In this document: positions 30,134-37,051 of the stretch, one piece after another
Layout of the letters: every line of letters starts with the position of its first letter
How positions within the stretch are numbered: position 1 is the first letter of the stretch
From: a virus
IMG/VR virus record: IMGVR_UViG_3300027869_000164
Location: 1 to 37,374 of that record
Length of the DNA: 37,374 bases
Reading direction: 5' to 3' (one strand)
Translations under genes and position numbers: made by a program
Notes under the pieces: model-generated
Told to the model about the DNA's origin: nothing
The model's input: the letters and a program-made list of their open reading frames with translations, nothing else
Databases searched by the model: none

Positions 30134-31449
30134 TGGGCTGGCGTGCGACGGCCGAGGTGTACGAGCACTCGCGCCACGGCGGCGGGAAGTTGCACGTGAT
30201 GCTCGCGATCGCGGAGAAAGCCTCGAACGACGACGGGGTCGCGTTCGGGATCGACCAGGGCTGGCCGCGGGGCGAGACTAACCTGCGGCGCAAGCGCGAG
30301 ACGATCGCCGGCAAGGCGCGCCTCGACCCTGCGACGGTCTCGCGTGCGATCCGAGACCTCGTCGCCGACGACGAGCTCGAGGTCAGGTGGGTGCGACGGG
30401 GCCAGGCCAAGTGGGCCGTGTACCGGCTCATCGTCGGCGACTTCCGCCACAGGCACGTCGACGTCGACCACCTCGAGCGCCACGGCCAGCATCTCGACCG
30501 GCCGTTCTCGACGCCCGAAGAACTGCTCCTACCCGTCGCCGAGCGGGGCGGAATCGACCTGCTCGAGCCGACCGAAGTACCTGACGTTTCGTCAGGTACT
30601 TCCGGGGGCGCCGGAGACGCCGACCACCTTGCATTCGATCAGGTCGCACCTGACGAAAAGTCAGGTTCGCACCTGACGAGAGATCAGGTGGGTCCTATAT
30701 CTACGCGCGCGCGCGGGTCCAGAACTACCGTCCAGCAGCAGGTCCACAAGCCCTCAAGGTCTGAAGGGCTAGAGGGCGGACAAGAATCTGCTGCTGCAGA
30801 ACCCGAGGTCACGCGCGCCGAGGTCGACGAGATCGTGCGCGGCCTCCGCGGCGCCGACTCCTCGTCGACGAGGACGGTGTACCCGCTCGCGACGAGCCTG
30901 CCGCCGGCTGTGTTCCGCGACGTCGTCGCCACTACGCGCGAGCGCTGCCGCAGCGGCACCGTCGCGAACCCGTGCGGCCTCCTCGTCTCGCTGCTCAAGG
31001 CCAAGCACGCCGAGCAGCTCGCCCAGGCCACCGCCGCCTTCGTCGCCGCGACCTCTGAGCGCGCCCGGGCGTACACGCCCGGGCCGGGACACTCGGATCA
31101 GCTCGTCCGCTGGGCACCCGAGCGGTACGTCCGCCTGCTCGCGCCGCACACCGACGACGGCGCCCTGCGCGCACGGCTCGAGGTCGACCACAGCGACAAG
31201 CTCGACGCGCTCCTCGAGCTCGCCGCCGACGTCCGCGCCGGCCGCGTCCCGCCGGCTGAACCCGAGACACCCGAGCAAGCCCGCGCGCGCTGGGTCGACG
31301 ACCAGGCCGCCGACCCCGAGTTCCCGCTCGAGGAGCTCGCCGCGGTCGTCACGAGCTGGGACGGCGTCGACGAACTCGAACGCCAGGAGCACCTCGAGCG
31401 CGCCGAACAGCGCCGCGCGGCCGCGATCGCCACAAAGCAGGCCGCATGA
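30133..31449 (+). CDS. Replication initiator-type protein with internal origin
   Basis: This is a 438-residue protein. The N-terminal domain (about 5-105) is a winged helix of the phage initiator type: HVMLAIAEKASNDDGVAFGI, DPATVSRAIRDLVADDELEV, KWAVYRLIVGD. Residues 145-225 are a low-complexity linker whose DNA carries three ACCTGA/TCAGGT palindromes. The C-terminal part is helical, with a segment TSLPPAVFRDVVATTRERC and a Pro/Glu-rich end. This layout, with origin iterons inside the linker of the initiator gene, is the lambda O/ori plan. It starts on GTG 30133. No helicase or loader gene is visible; host enzymes are presumably recruited. Confidence 0.75.
   Translation: MGWRATAEVYEHSRHGGGKLHVMLAIAEKASNDDGVAFGIDQGWPRGETNLRRKRETIAGKARLDPATVSRAIRDLVADDELEVRWVRRGQAKWAVYRLIVGDFRHRHVDVDHLERHGQHLDRPFSTPEELLLPVAERGGIDLLEPTEVPDVSSGTSGGAGDADHLAFDQVAPDEKSGSHLTRDQVGPISTRARGSRTTVQQQVHKPSRSEGLEGGQESAAAEPEVTRAEVDEIVRGLRGADSSSTRTVYPLATSLPPAVFRDVVATTRERCRSGTVANPCGLLVSLLKAKHAEQLAQATAAFVAATSERARAYTPGPGHSDQLVRWAPERYVRLLAPHTDDGALRARLEVDHSDKLDALLELAADVRAGRVPPAEPETPEQARARWVDDQAADPEFPLEELAAVVTSWDGVDELERQEHLERAEQRRAAAIATKQAA
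30574..30689. repeat. Iteron cluster, candidate replication origin
   Basis: Seven half-sites ACCTGA/TCAGGT lie at 30579, 30592, 30639, 30648, 30661, 30671 and 30684. They form three inverted pairs with 7-bp spacers (30579-30597, 30648-30666, 30671-30689). The first pair sits in a perfect inverted repeat with 13-bp arms around TTT (30574-30602). A short A/T stretch (CCTATATCT, near 30694) follows directly. Confidence 0.82.
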
Positions 31450-31637
31450 GGAGCGACCGTCGGATCCACGACCGGCTCGTCGAGCCTGGCTGGCACGACG
31501 ACCTGTGGTCGGCCGAGATCCGCACGTTCGACGGAGAGACCCTCGAGCTCCCCGTTCCGGCCGGCTGGACGATCGACGAGGTCTGCGACGTCGTCGCCGC
31601 GATCGACGCGCTCCCTGAGACGGAGCCGATCGCGTGA
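31446..31637 (+). CDS. Small hypothetical protein
   Basis: This 63-residue acidic protein includes WHDDLWSAEIRTFDGETLEL and a helix DEVCDVVAAIDALPE. No family is recognised. It is coupled to the initiator by an ATGA overlap and to the next gene by a gtga overlap, which supports translation. Confidence 0.5.
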   Translation: MRSDRRIHDRLVEPGWHDDLWSAEIRTFDGETLELPVPAGWTIDEVCDVVAAIDALPETEPIA

Positions 31638-31882
31638 GCCTCCAGCGTCAGCTGCAGCGCCGCGTCGGCGACGTCATCGGGCCGCGCGAAACCCGCAGCC
31701 AGCTGATCGCCCGCGGCTTCTCGTCGCCCGAGGCCGACGAGATCATGGCCGTCAAGACCTTCCTCAACCGCGCCGGCGATCCCGACCTAGAGCCGACCCG
31801 CGCCGACCACGACTACCAACGCGGCGCGCTCTCCGGCCTCGGCTACCTCCAAGCGGTCGCGCCAGAGGTCATCGATGCCTGA
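31634..31882 (+). CDS. Small hypothetical protein
   Basis: This 82-residue helical protein (LQRQLQRRVGDVIG, ETRSQLIARGFSSPEADEIM, ALSGLGYLQAVAPEV) starts on GTG 31634. It overlaps the following gene by 8 bp. There is no motif that allows a function call. It belongs to the early operon that begins with the initiator. Confidence 0.5.
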   Translation: MSLQRQLQRRVGDVIGPRETRSQLIARGFSSPEADEIMAVKTFLNRAGDPDLEPTRADHDYQRGALSGLGYLQAVAPEVIDA

Positions 31883-32081
31883 GTGCCGCCGCTGCGAGCG
31901 CGTCCTCGCGACCGCCGAGCTGCGGCGCCTGCCGCGCGGCCTCGGCTACGTCTGCCTCGAGGGCGCGAACAATCCCTTCTCACGCTGCCGCAGGATCGAG
32001 CGAGAGCTCCGTGACGAACGCCGCGCCGCAACGCGCGAGGCCGCGCAACCGACCACGAGGGCCGAGGCATCCGTTGCGTAG
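31875..32081 (+). CDS. Small zinc-ribbon-like protein
   Basis: This 68-residue protein has cysteines Cys4-x2-Cys7 and two later single cysteines (YVCLEG and SRCRR), a loose zinc-ribbon layout. A charged helix (RRIERELRDERRAATREA) follows. It may bind nucleic acid or act as a protein adaptor. Its end overlaps the 5' part of the cell-wall hydrolase reading frame. Confidence 0.5.
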   Translation: MPECRRCERVLATAELRRLPRGLGYVCLEGANNPFSRCRRIERELRDERRAATREAAQPTTRAEASVA

Positions 32082-32470
32082 CGCTCGCTGCCGCCATCGG
32101 TCTTCTGCTCGTCTGCGTCGCGCCGGCGCGCGCCGGCTACCCGAGCTCGTGGCTCGCCGGCGCCCGCTGCATCCACTACTACGAGGCGGCCCCCCACGGG
32201 CCGGCCACGCCGGCGTCGTTCCGCAGGGACTGGCGCGTCGGCTGGCACCTCACCCGCACCGCCAGCGGGGAGCCGTCGACGAACCACGGCGGCTTCCAAA
32301 TCGCGGTCTCAACGTGGCAGGCGTTCGCGCCGAAGCGATGGCCTCGAGATCCTGCTCGAGCGACCCGCCGGCAGCAGGTCCGCGTCGCCTGGCGGATCTG
32401 GCGCGCGAACGGCGACCGCTGGGGCGGCAACCAATGGCCCGGCAGCGCCGCGGCCTGCGGACTCCGTTGA
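32069..32470 (+). CDS. Secreted transglycosylase/Rpf-like protein with no standard start codon
   Basis: Read from the ATC at 32069, this frame gives 133 residues. There is a good signal peptide (RCVALAAAIGLLLVCVAPARA), then LAGARCIHYYE, with the likely catalytic Glu as in resuscitation-promoting factors and lysozyme-like enzymes. NHGGFQIAVSTWQAFAPKRW and GGNQWPGSAAACGL are the usual later landmarks. It probably cuts cell-wall glycan. There is no ATG, GTG or TTG between the frame's stop (32012-32014) and the signal peptide. ATC at 32069, with AGGGCCGAGG before it, sits just where the initiator Met should be. Either a rare AUC start is used or the start codon was mutated. Confidence 0.6.
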   Translation: MRCVALAAAIGLLLVCVAPARAGYPSSWLAGARCIHYYEAAPHGPATPASFRRDWRVGWHLTRTASGEPSTNHGGFQIAVSTWQAFAPKRWPRDPARATRRQQVRVAWRIWRANGDRWGGNQWPGSAAACGLR

Positions 32471-32504
32471 ACCAAACCACCTCACCGAAGGGAGCAAACC
32501 CCGC

Positions 32505-33860
32505 ATGGCAGTAGCCGTCACACCCGAACCCGACCTCGCGGAGACCGCCGCCGCGCAGACGATCGAGGATCTTCAGCTCTCCGCGATCACGCCGGCGCCG
32601 GACAACCCGCGCAAGACGCTCGGCGACGTCGACGAGCTCGCCGCGTCGATGCGCGAGCTCGGCCTGCTGCAGCCGCTCGTCGTCACGCCCCGCAAGGGCA
32701 AGTTCATGGTCGTGTGCGGCCACCGTCGGCACGCGGCCGCGAAGAAGGCCAAGCTCGAGACCGTCCCCGCGATCGTGCGCGACCTCGACGAGCCGCAACG
32801 GATCAAGGCGATGCTCGTCGAGAACTGCCAACGCACCGACCTGACCGCGCTCGAGGAAGCGCGCGCCTACGCCCAGCTCGTCGAGCTCGGCCTCACCCAG
32901 CGGCAGATCGCCGATGACGTCGGCAAGACGCAGGGGCACATCTCGAAGCGGCTCTCGCTGCTCCGGCTTCCGAAGGACGTGCTCGGCAAGGTCGATTCCG
33001 GCGGAATATCGATCGCCGATGCGCTCGAGCTCGTCGCTCTCGTCGACCACCCGGCCGCGATGAAGAGCGCGCTCGCCCGGATCAAGAACTGGAGCTGGAG
33101 CGCGACCAGCGCGGTCAGGCACGAGCTCAGCCAGATCGCCATGGACGAGAAGCGCGAAGCGGAGATCGAGCGCGTGAAGGCCTCCGGCGTCCGCTACCTC
33201 CCGATGCCCGGCCAGTACGACGAGCTGCCGAAGGACACGATGCGTGTCGACCCGACCCGCGGCTGGGACTCGCTCCCGATCAAGGTCGGCGCCCACAGCA
33301 AGCTCGACTGCCACGCCGCAACCGTCGACCGGCACGGCACCCGCGTCTACCTCTGCACCGACCCGAAGAGCCACCCGGCCGAGCTGAAGAAGGTCAGCTC
33401 GTATTACCTCAGCGGCGGCTCGTCGACGCAGAGTTCCCAGCAGCGCGAGCACCGCCAGATCCAGAAACTCCGCGGCCCGCGGCGCGAGCTCGCCGCGGAG
33501 ATCGCGACCAGCAGGCTCCCGAAAGCCGACCACGCGAAGCTGCTCCTAGACACGCTGATCGCCTCCGCGCACTCCGAGGTTCTCAAGGTCGCATGCCAGA
33601 TGCTGCTCCCCGACCGTCCCGCCGGCAACGGGTACCGCGACTTCGGCGACGCCCTCCGCGAATACGCGACCACGCCGGCGAAGCAACTCCACGTCGAAGC
33701 CGCCATCGCGTTCGCGACCAGCGAAGAGCACCTCGGCGTCTACTACGACTGGCACCAGCACGCGCCCTACCTCGAACTCCTCGAGCGGCACGGCTACACA
33801 CTCGACCCGCTCGAGGCGAAAAAGATCGGCCGAAAGGCCACCGCGAAGGCCGCAGCCTGA
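32505..33860 (+). CDS. parB: ParB-family partition protein
   Basis: This 451-residue protein has a full ParB layout: NPR (34-36), VCGHRRHAA (70-78, the GxRRxxA CTP-binding box), ENCQRTDL (106-113), and the helix-turn-helix TQRQIADDVGKTQGHISKRL (131-150) that reads parS-like sites. The C-terminal 250 residues are longer than in chromosomal ParB. AAGGGAG at 32488-32494 supports the ATG. No ParA/SopA gene is visible. Palindrome copy 4 lies in frame in this gene and brings in codons GGA ATA. It may bind the dispersed palindromes; partition, packaging or gene silencing are possible roles. Confidence 0.85.
   Translation: MAVAVTPEPDLAETAAAQTIEDLQLSAITPAPDNPRKTLGDVDELAASMRELGLLQPLVVTPRKGKFMVVCGHRRHAAAKKAKLETVPAIVRDLDEPQRIKAMLVENCQRTDLTALEEARAYAQLVELGLTQRQIADDVGKTQGHISKRLSLLRLPKDVLGKVDSGGISIADALELVALVDHPAAMKSALARIKNWSWSATSAVRHELSQIAMDEKREAEIERVKASGVRYLPMPGQYDELPKDTMRVDPTRGWDSLPIKVGAHSKLDCHAATVDRHGTRVYLCTDPKSHPAELKKVSSYYLSGGSSTQSSQQREHRQIQKLRGPRRELAAEIATSRLPKADHAKLLLDTLIASAHSEVLKVACQMLLPDRPAGNGYRDFGDALREYATTPAKQLHVEAAIAFATSEEHLGVYYDWHQHAPYLELLERHGYTLDPLEAKKIGRKATAKAAA
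32995..33007. repeat. 13-bp dispersed palindrome, copy 4 (inside parB)
   Basis: ATTCCGGCGGAAT; the 16-bp block 32994-33009 is identical to the one at copy 1. It forces the rare Ile codon ATA, as in copy 2. Confidence 0.7.
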
Positions 33861-34006
33861 TGCCGCGCCGCAACCGCAACGCCTGGCGCAACGACCAGGC
33901 CCGCAGCGCCGAGACCCGCCACGCCGGGAACCTCGTCGATCTCAACCAGCGCCAGCCGAAGCGCGGCAAGCGCGGCCGGCGCCTCCAGCAAAAACGAGCC
34001 GCATAA
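33860..34006 (+). CDS. Very basic 48-residue protein
   Basis: A short Arg/Lys/Gln/Asn-rich protein (MPRRNRNAWRNDQARSAE, PKRGKRGRRLQQKRAA). It starts on the ATG that overlaps the parB stop. The composition suggests nucleic-acid binding. Coupling to parB suggests it is a partner, but nothing in the sequence names it. Confidence 0.5.
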   Translation: MPRRNRNAWRNDQARSAETRHAGNLVDLNQRQPKRGKRGRRLQQKRAA

Positions 34007-34029
34007 CCACGAGCGAAAGGACAACGGCA

Positions 34030-34305
34030 ATGAGGACATGGATTGTGCTCGGCAATTACCAGCTCGAATGGCAGCCCGAGCTACAGGGCCGCCTGGGCGA
34101 CAACGCCCAGCTCGAGAAAGTCGCCGTGTTCACGTCCGGCGACGGCGACGAGCCGATGCGCGGAGATCTCGAAGAGGCCCTCGAAGGCTTCCAGTTCGAA
34201 GGCGACCAGGAGCTCCTCCTCGTCCCGCTCGACGCCGGCCACAGCATCACCGTCCGCACCAAGACCACCATCGACGTCCTCTCGACCGGAAGCGTGCCGG
34301 CCTGA
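34030..34305 (+). CDS. Small early-region hypothetical protein
   Basis: This 91-residue protein is mixed alpha/beta (TWIVLGNYQLEWQPELQG, LEEALEGFQFEGDQELLLV) with no recognised family. AAAGGA at 34016-34021 gives good support for the ATG start. Its stop overlaps the next ATG, so the pair is co-translated. Confidence 0.55.
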   Translation: MRTWIVLGNYQLEWQPELQGRLGDNAQLEKVAVFTSGDGDEPMRGDLEEALEGFQFEGDQELLLVPLDAGHSITVRTKTTIDVLSTGSVPA

Positions 34306-34724
34306 TGGAAACCCTCGCCTACAGCGGCACGCTGACGGTCGTCACCTGCTGGTGCGGGATGAGCCACGCCGTGCCGACCGAGCTCCGCGACTTCCAGCTG
34401 CGTCAGTTCCACGACGGCCGCAAGGTGCAGGACATCTACTGCCCGCTCGGCCACACGCACGTTCCGGCCGGCGAGACCAAAGCCGCGCAGCTCGAATGGC
34501 AGCTCGAGCAGGCGCGGCGATCGCGCGACGCGACCCGCGACCTCCTCGAGCACGAACAGCGATCGCACTCCGCGACGCGCGGGCACCTGACTCGCGCGAA
34601 GAAACGCGCGGTCGCCGGCGTCTGCCCGCACCCGGACTGCCACCGGCACTTCCAGAACCTCGAACGGCACATCGCGGCCAAGCACCCTGAGCTGCTCGCC
34701 GAGGCGGAGGCGCTCGGAGGATGA
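34305..34724 (+). CDS. Zinc-finger protein with C-terminal C2H2-like finger
   Basis: This is a 139-residue protein. The N-terminal half carries TCWCGMSH and YCPLGHTH, a Cys/His metal site. A coiled-coil middle (QLEWQLEQARRSRDATRD) follows. The C-terminus, CPHPDCHRHFQNLERHIAAK, is a single C2H2-type finger (Cys-x4-Cys ... His-x4-His). Such proteins are widespread in actinophages and presumably bind DNA or RNA. It starts in an ATGA overlap and ends in one. Confidence 0.7.
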   Translation: METLAYSGTLTVVTCWCGMSHAVPTELRDFQLRQFHDGRKVQDIYCPLGHTHVPAGETKAAQLEWQLEQARRSRDATRDLLEHEQRSHSATRGHLTRAKKRAVAGVCPHPDCHRHFQNLERHIAAKHPELLAEAEALGG

Positions 34725-35128
34725 GCGGAAAGGGCCTTCTCCCGACCGCGCTCCTCAACATCGAGACCGTCCCGAGCGACCAGCTCGCGACCGGCCGCCA
34801 GGGACGCATCGTCTGCCGCACGGTCCGCGAGATCGGGCCGCGTCCCGGCGTGCCCGGCGCGATCCGCGTCCGCTGCTGCGAGTGCCGCGCCGAGCTCTGG
34901 ATGTCACCGTCGACTCGCAAGATCATGGTCGCCGGATGGCAGCCGATCTGCGTCGGCTGCGCCGGCGCCTACACCGGGCCGGTCTCCGGGATCTACACGA
35001 CTCCGGAAATCAACCGCGAGCTCGCCGACCGAATCGACCGCGAGCAAGCCGCGACCGGCCACGCCTTCATCCCCGCGCTCGAGGCCGACCTCGTCCTCAG
35101 CCTCGACCTCCGCCAGAGGATGTCGTGA
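34721..35128 (+). CDS. Putative zinc-binding hypothetical protein
   Basis: This 135-residue protein has a possible four-cysteine metal site: RCCECRAELW and CVGCAGAY. A C-terminal helix follows (NRELADRIDREQAATGHAF). The start overlaps the zinc-finger gene, the stop overlaps the next GTG. I cannot assign it to a family. Confidence 0.5.
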   Translation: MSGKGLLPTALLNIETVPSDQLATGRQGRIVCRTVREIGPRPGVPGAIRVRCCECRAELWMSPSTRKIMVAGWQPICVGCAGAYTGPVSGIYTTPEINRELADRIDREQAATGHAFIPALEADLVLSLDLRQRMS

Positions 35129-35493
35129 CGCACGCCTTCGCGTTCAGTCTGACTGGCGGCGAAGCGGACGGCGCCTGGTTCGAAGGGCACGCGCTCGAGG
35201 GCGCGCCCGAGGAGATCAAGATCGCGGTCGGCGGCGAAGGCGGACCCGCTCTGCTCGATCTCCCGACCGACCAGCTCGAGATCGGCGAGCACGTCGTCGT
35301 CTACGTCCGACGATCAACCGGGCACATCTGCGGCCGCGGACGCCGCGGCGGCCGCTGTACCTCCTATGCGACCTACGAGCCGGCAGAAGGGCTCCCGCAT
35401 CCCGACAGCGCCGAAGGCCGCGCGATCCGCCGCCGGGTCCTCGAGGACGCGGGCCTGCAGCCGCGGCTGCAGGCCATCGAAGGCGGCGCGTGA
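35125..35493 (+). CDS. Hypothetical protein before excisionase
   Basis: This 122-residue protein starts with beta-strand patterns (AFAFSLTGGEADGAWFEGHA, LEIGEHVVVYVRR). A short Gly/Arg/Cys segment (GHICGRGRRGGRC) and a helical end (GRAIRRRVLEDAGLQPRLQ) follow. No family is recognised. It is coupled by overlap to both neighbours in the integration operon. Confidence 0.5.
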   Translation: MTHAFAFSLTGGEADGAWFEGHALEGAPEEIKIAVGGEGGPALLDLPTDQLEIGEHVVVYVRRSTGHICGRGRRGGRCTSYATYEPAEGLPHPDSAEGRAIRRRVLEDAGLQPRLQAIEGGA

Positions 35494-35795
35494 ACGGGAT
35501 GCAGCTCAACGTCCCGCCGGAGGCGGTCGAGGCGATCGCGCGTCGCGCGGCCGAGCTCGTGCTCGAGCAGCTCGGCGATCGCGCCGGCGCCGGCGAGCTG
35601 CTCACGGTGCCCGAGGCTGCCGAGTATCTGCACTGCAGCCCGCAACGGATCTACGAGCTGCGGTCGAGCGGTCGTCTGCCACGGACGAGCGAAGGCGGCC
35701 GCGCCCTCGTGCGGCGCGCTGACCTCGACGGCCTGGTGGTCGACGAGAGCTCATTGAGTTCGGCGCATGAGCGTCGTAGGCTGCGGACTGCGTGA
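35490..35795 (+). CDS. xis: Excisionase-type HTH protein
   Basis: This 101-residue protein has an N-terminal helix, then a winged-helix of the excisionase/MerR type at about 38-82: LLTVPEAAEYLHCSPQRIYE, LRSSGRLPR, GGRALVRRADLDGLV. Proteins of this class bend DNA at attachment sites and turn integrase toward excision. It begins on GTG 35490 and overlaps the integrase GTG by 4 bp, which is the expected pairing. Confidence 0.8.
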   Translation: MNGMQLNVPPEAVEAIARRAAELVLEQLGDRAGAGELLTVPEAAEYLHCSPQRIYELRSSGRLPRTSEGGRALVRRADLDGLVVDESSLSSAHERRRLRTA

Positions 35796-37051
35796 GCGTG
35801 GCGCGCGTTCCGATCCCCGACCATCCCGGCTTCTGGCGTCGAGGCCGCACCGTCACGTTCAAGTACCGCGACCAGCGCGGCCGGCAGCGATGGGCCACCG
35901 CCGGCACGCTGCGCGAGGCGAAGCGGAAGCGGGCGGCGATCGAGACCGACGTCGCACGCGGCGAGTATCGGCACCGCGCCTCCGTCGACTTCAAGACCTA
36001 CGCGCGGCGCTGGGTCAAGACGTACCAGGGGCGCACGTCACGGCCGGTGAACGAGCAGACGCGCGCCGACTACGAGCGCCGGCTCGAGCAGGACGCGATC
36101 CCGTTCTTCCAGTCGATGCGGCTCGGCGACATCGAGCCGCAAGACGTCAAGGCCTACGCCCACCACGTCGCGACGCGACGGCGCCAGACCGCGCGGAAGG
36201 GCGACGAACTGCGCCCGCTCTCGGCGAACAGCGTCCGCCTCGCCCTGGCGCCGGTGAAGGCCCTCTTCGCGACGGCGTTCGAGGAGGGCGTCATCCGCGT
36301 CAACCCCGCCGCCGGTGTCCGCATCGCGGTCCCGCGCTCGGTCGTCGATGTCGACGAGGACGAGACCGGCGTCCGCGCCCTCACAGCACCGGAGCTCGCC
36401 GGCGTGCTCGAGGCCGTCCGCTGCGAGGCATGCAACCGCCTCGACGAGCCAGAAGCCGACTGCCAGCGCTGCGAGGACTGGCGGCTCTTCTTCACGACCC
36501 TTGCCCAGCTCGGTCTCCGCATCGGCGAGCTGGTCGAGCTGCGCTGGCGCGACATCGGCGCCGCAGGACCCGGCACCGTGAAGATCCGTCGCCGCCACTA
36601 CCGCGGCACCATCGGACCGCCGAAGTCGAAGTACGGCCGCCGGACGCTCCGGCTGCCCGACGACCTCGCGCGCGCTCTCTGGCAACACCGCAAACGAACC
36701 CACGCCGGCGACGCCGACCTCGTCTTCACGCTCCGCAACGGCGCCCGCGTGGATCCCTCGAACCTCATGAGCCGCGTGCTCAAGCCCGCAGCGCGCCGCG
36801 CCGGCGTCGGCGGCTGGGTCGGCTTCCACACGTTCCGGCACACGTGCGCGACCCTGCTGTTCACGGCCGCGAAGTGGAACCCGAAACAGGTGCAGCTCTA
36901 CCTCGGCCACCACTCGGCCGCGTTCACCGTCGACACGTACATCCACCTGCTCCCGGACGACGTCCCGGAGCCGCCCATGCTGTCCACAGTCTCCGAGCTC
37001 GCCGACGACCAGGCGCTCGAGGAGGCAAGCGAAGCGGCGGCGGTCGGCTGA
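35792..37051 (+). CDS. int: Tyrosine integrase with a Cys4 insertion
   Basis: This is a 419-residue site-specific recombinase. An N-terminal arm-binding region (FKYRDQRGRQRWATAGTL) and a SAM-like core domain (about 63-175) precede the catalytic domain. The catalytic residues are Arg243 (GLRIGEL), His346 and Arg349 (HTFRH), His373 (LGHH) and the nucleophile Tyr383 (DTYIHL). Between the first two helices of the catalytic domain is an insertion with Cys211-x2-Cys214 and Cys224-x2-Cys227, a probable zinc knuckle. The GTG start overlaps excisionase. No attP core can be identified without the flanks. Confidence 0.93.
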   Translation: MSVARVPIPDHPGFWRRGRTVTFKYRDQRGRQRWATAGTLREAKRKRAAIETDVARGEYRHRASVDFKTYARRWVKTYQGRTSRPVNEQTRADYERRLEQDAIPFFQSMRLGDIEPQDVKAYAHHVATRRRQTARKGDELRPLSANSVRLALAPVKALFATAFEEGVIRVNPAAGVRIAVPRSVVDVDEDETGVRALTAPELAGVLEAVRCEACNRLDEPEADCQRCEDWRLFFTTLAQLGLRIGELVELRWRDIGAAGPGTVKIRRRHYRGTIGPPKSKYGRRTLRLPDDLARALWQHRKRTHAGDADLVFTLRNGARVDPSNLMSRVLKPAARRAGVGGWVGFHTFRHTCATLLFTAAKWNPKQVQLYLGHHSAAFTVDTYIHLLPDDVPEPPMLSTVSELADDQALEEASEAAAVG

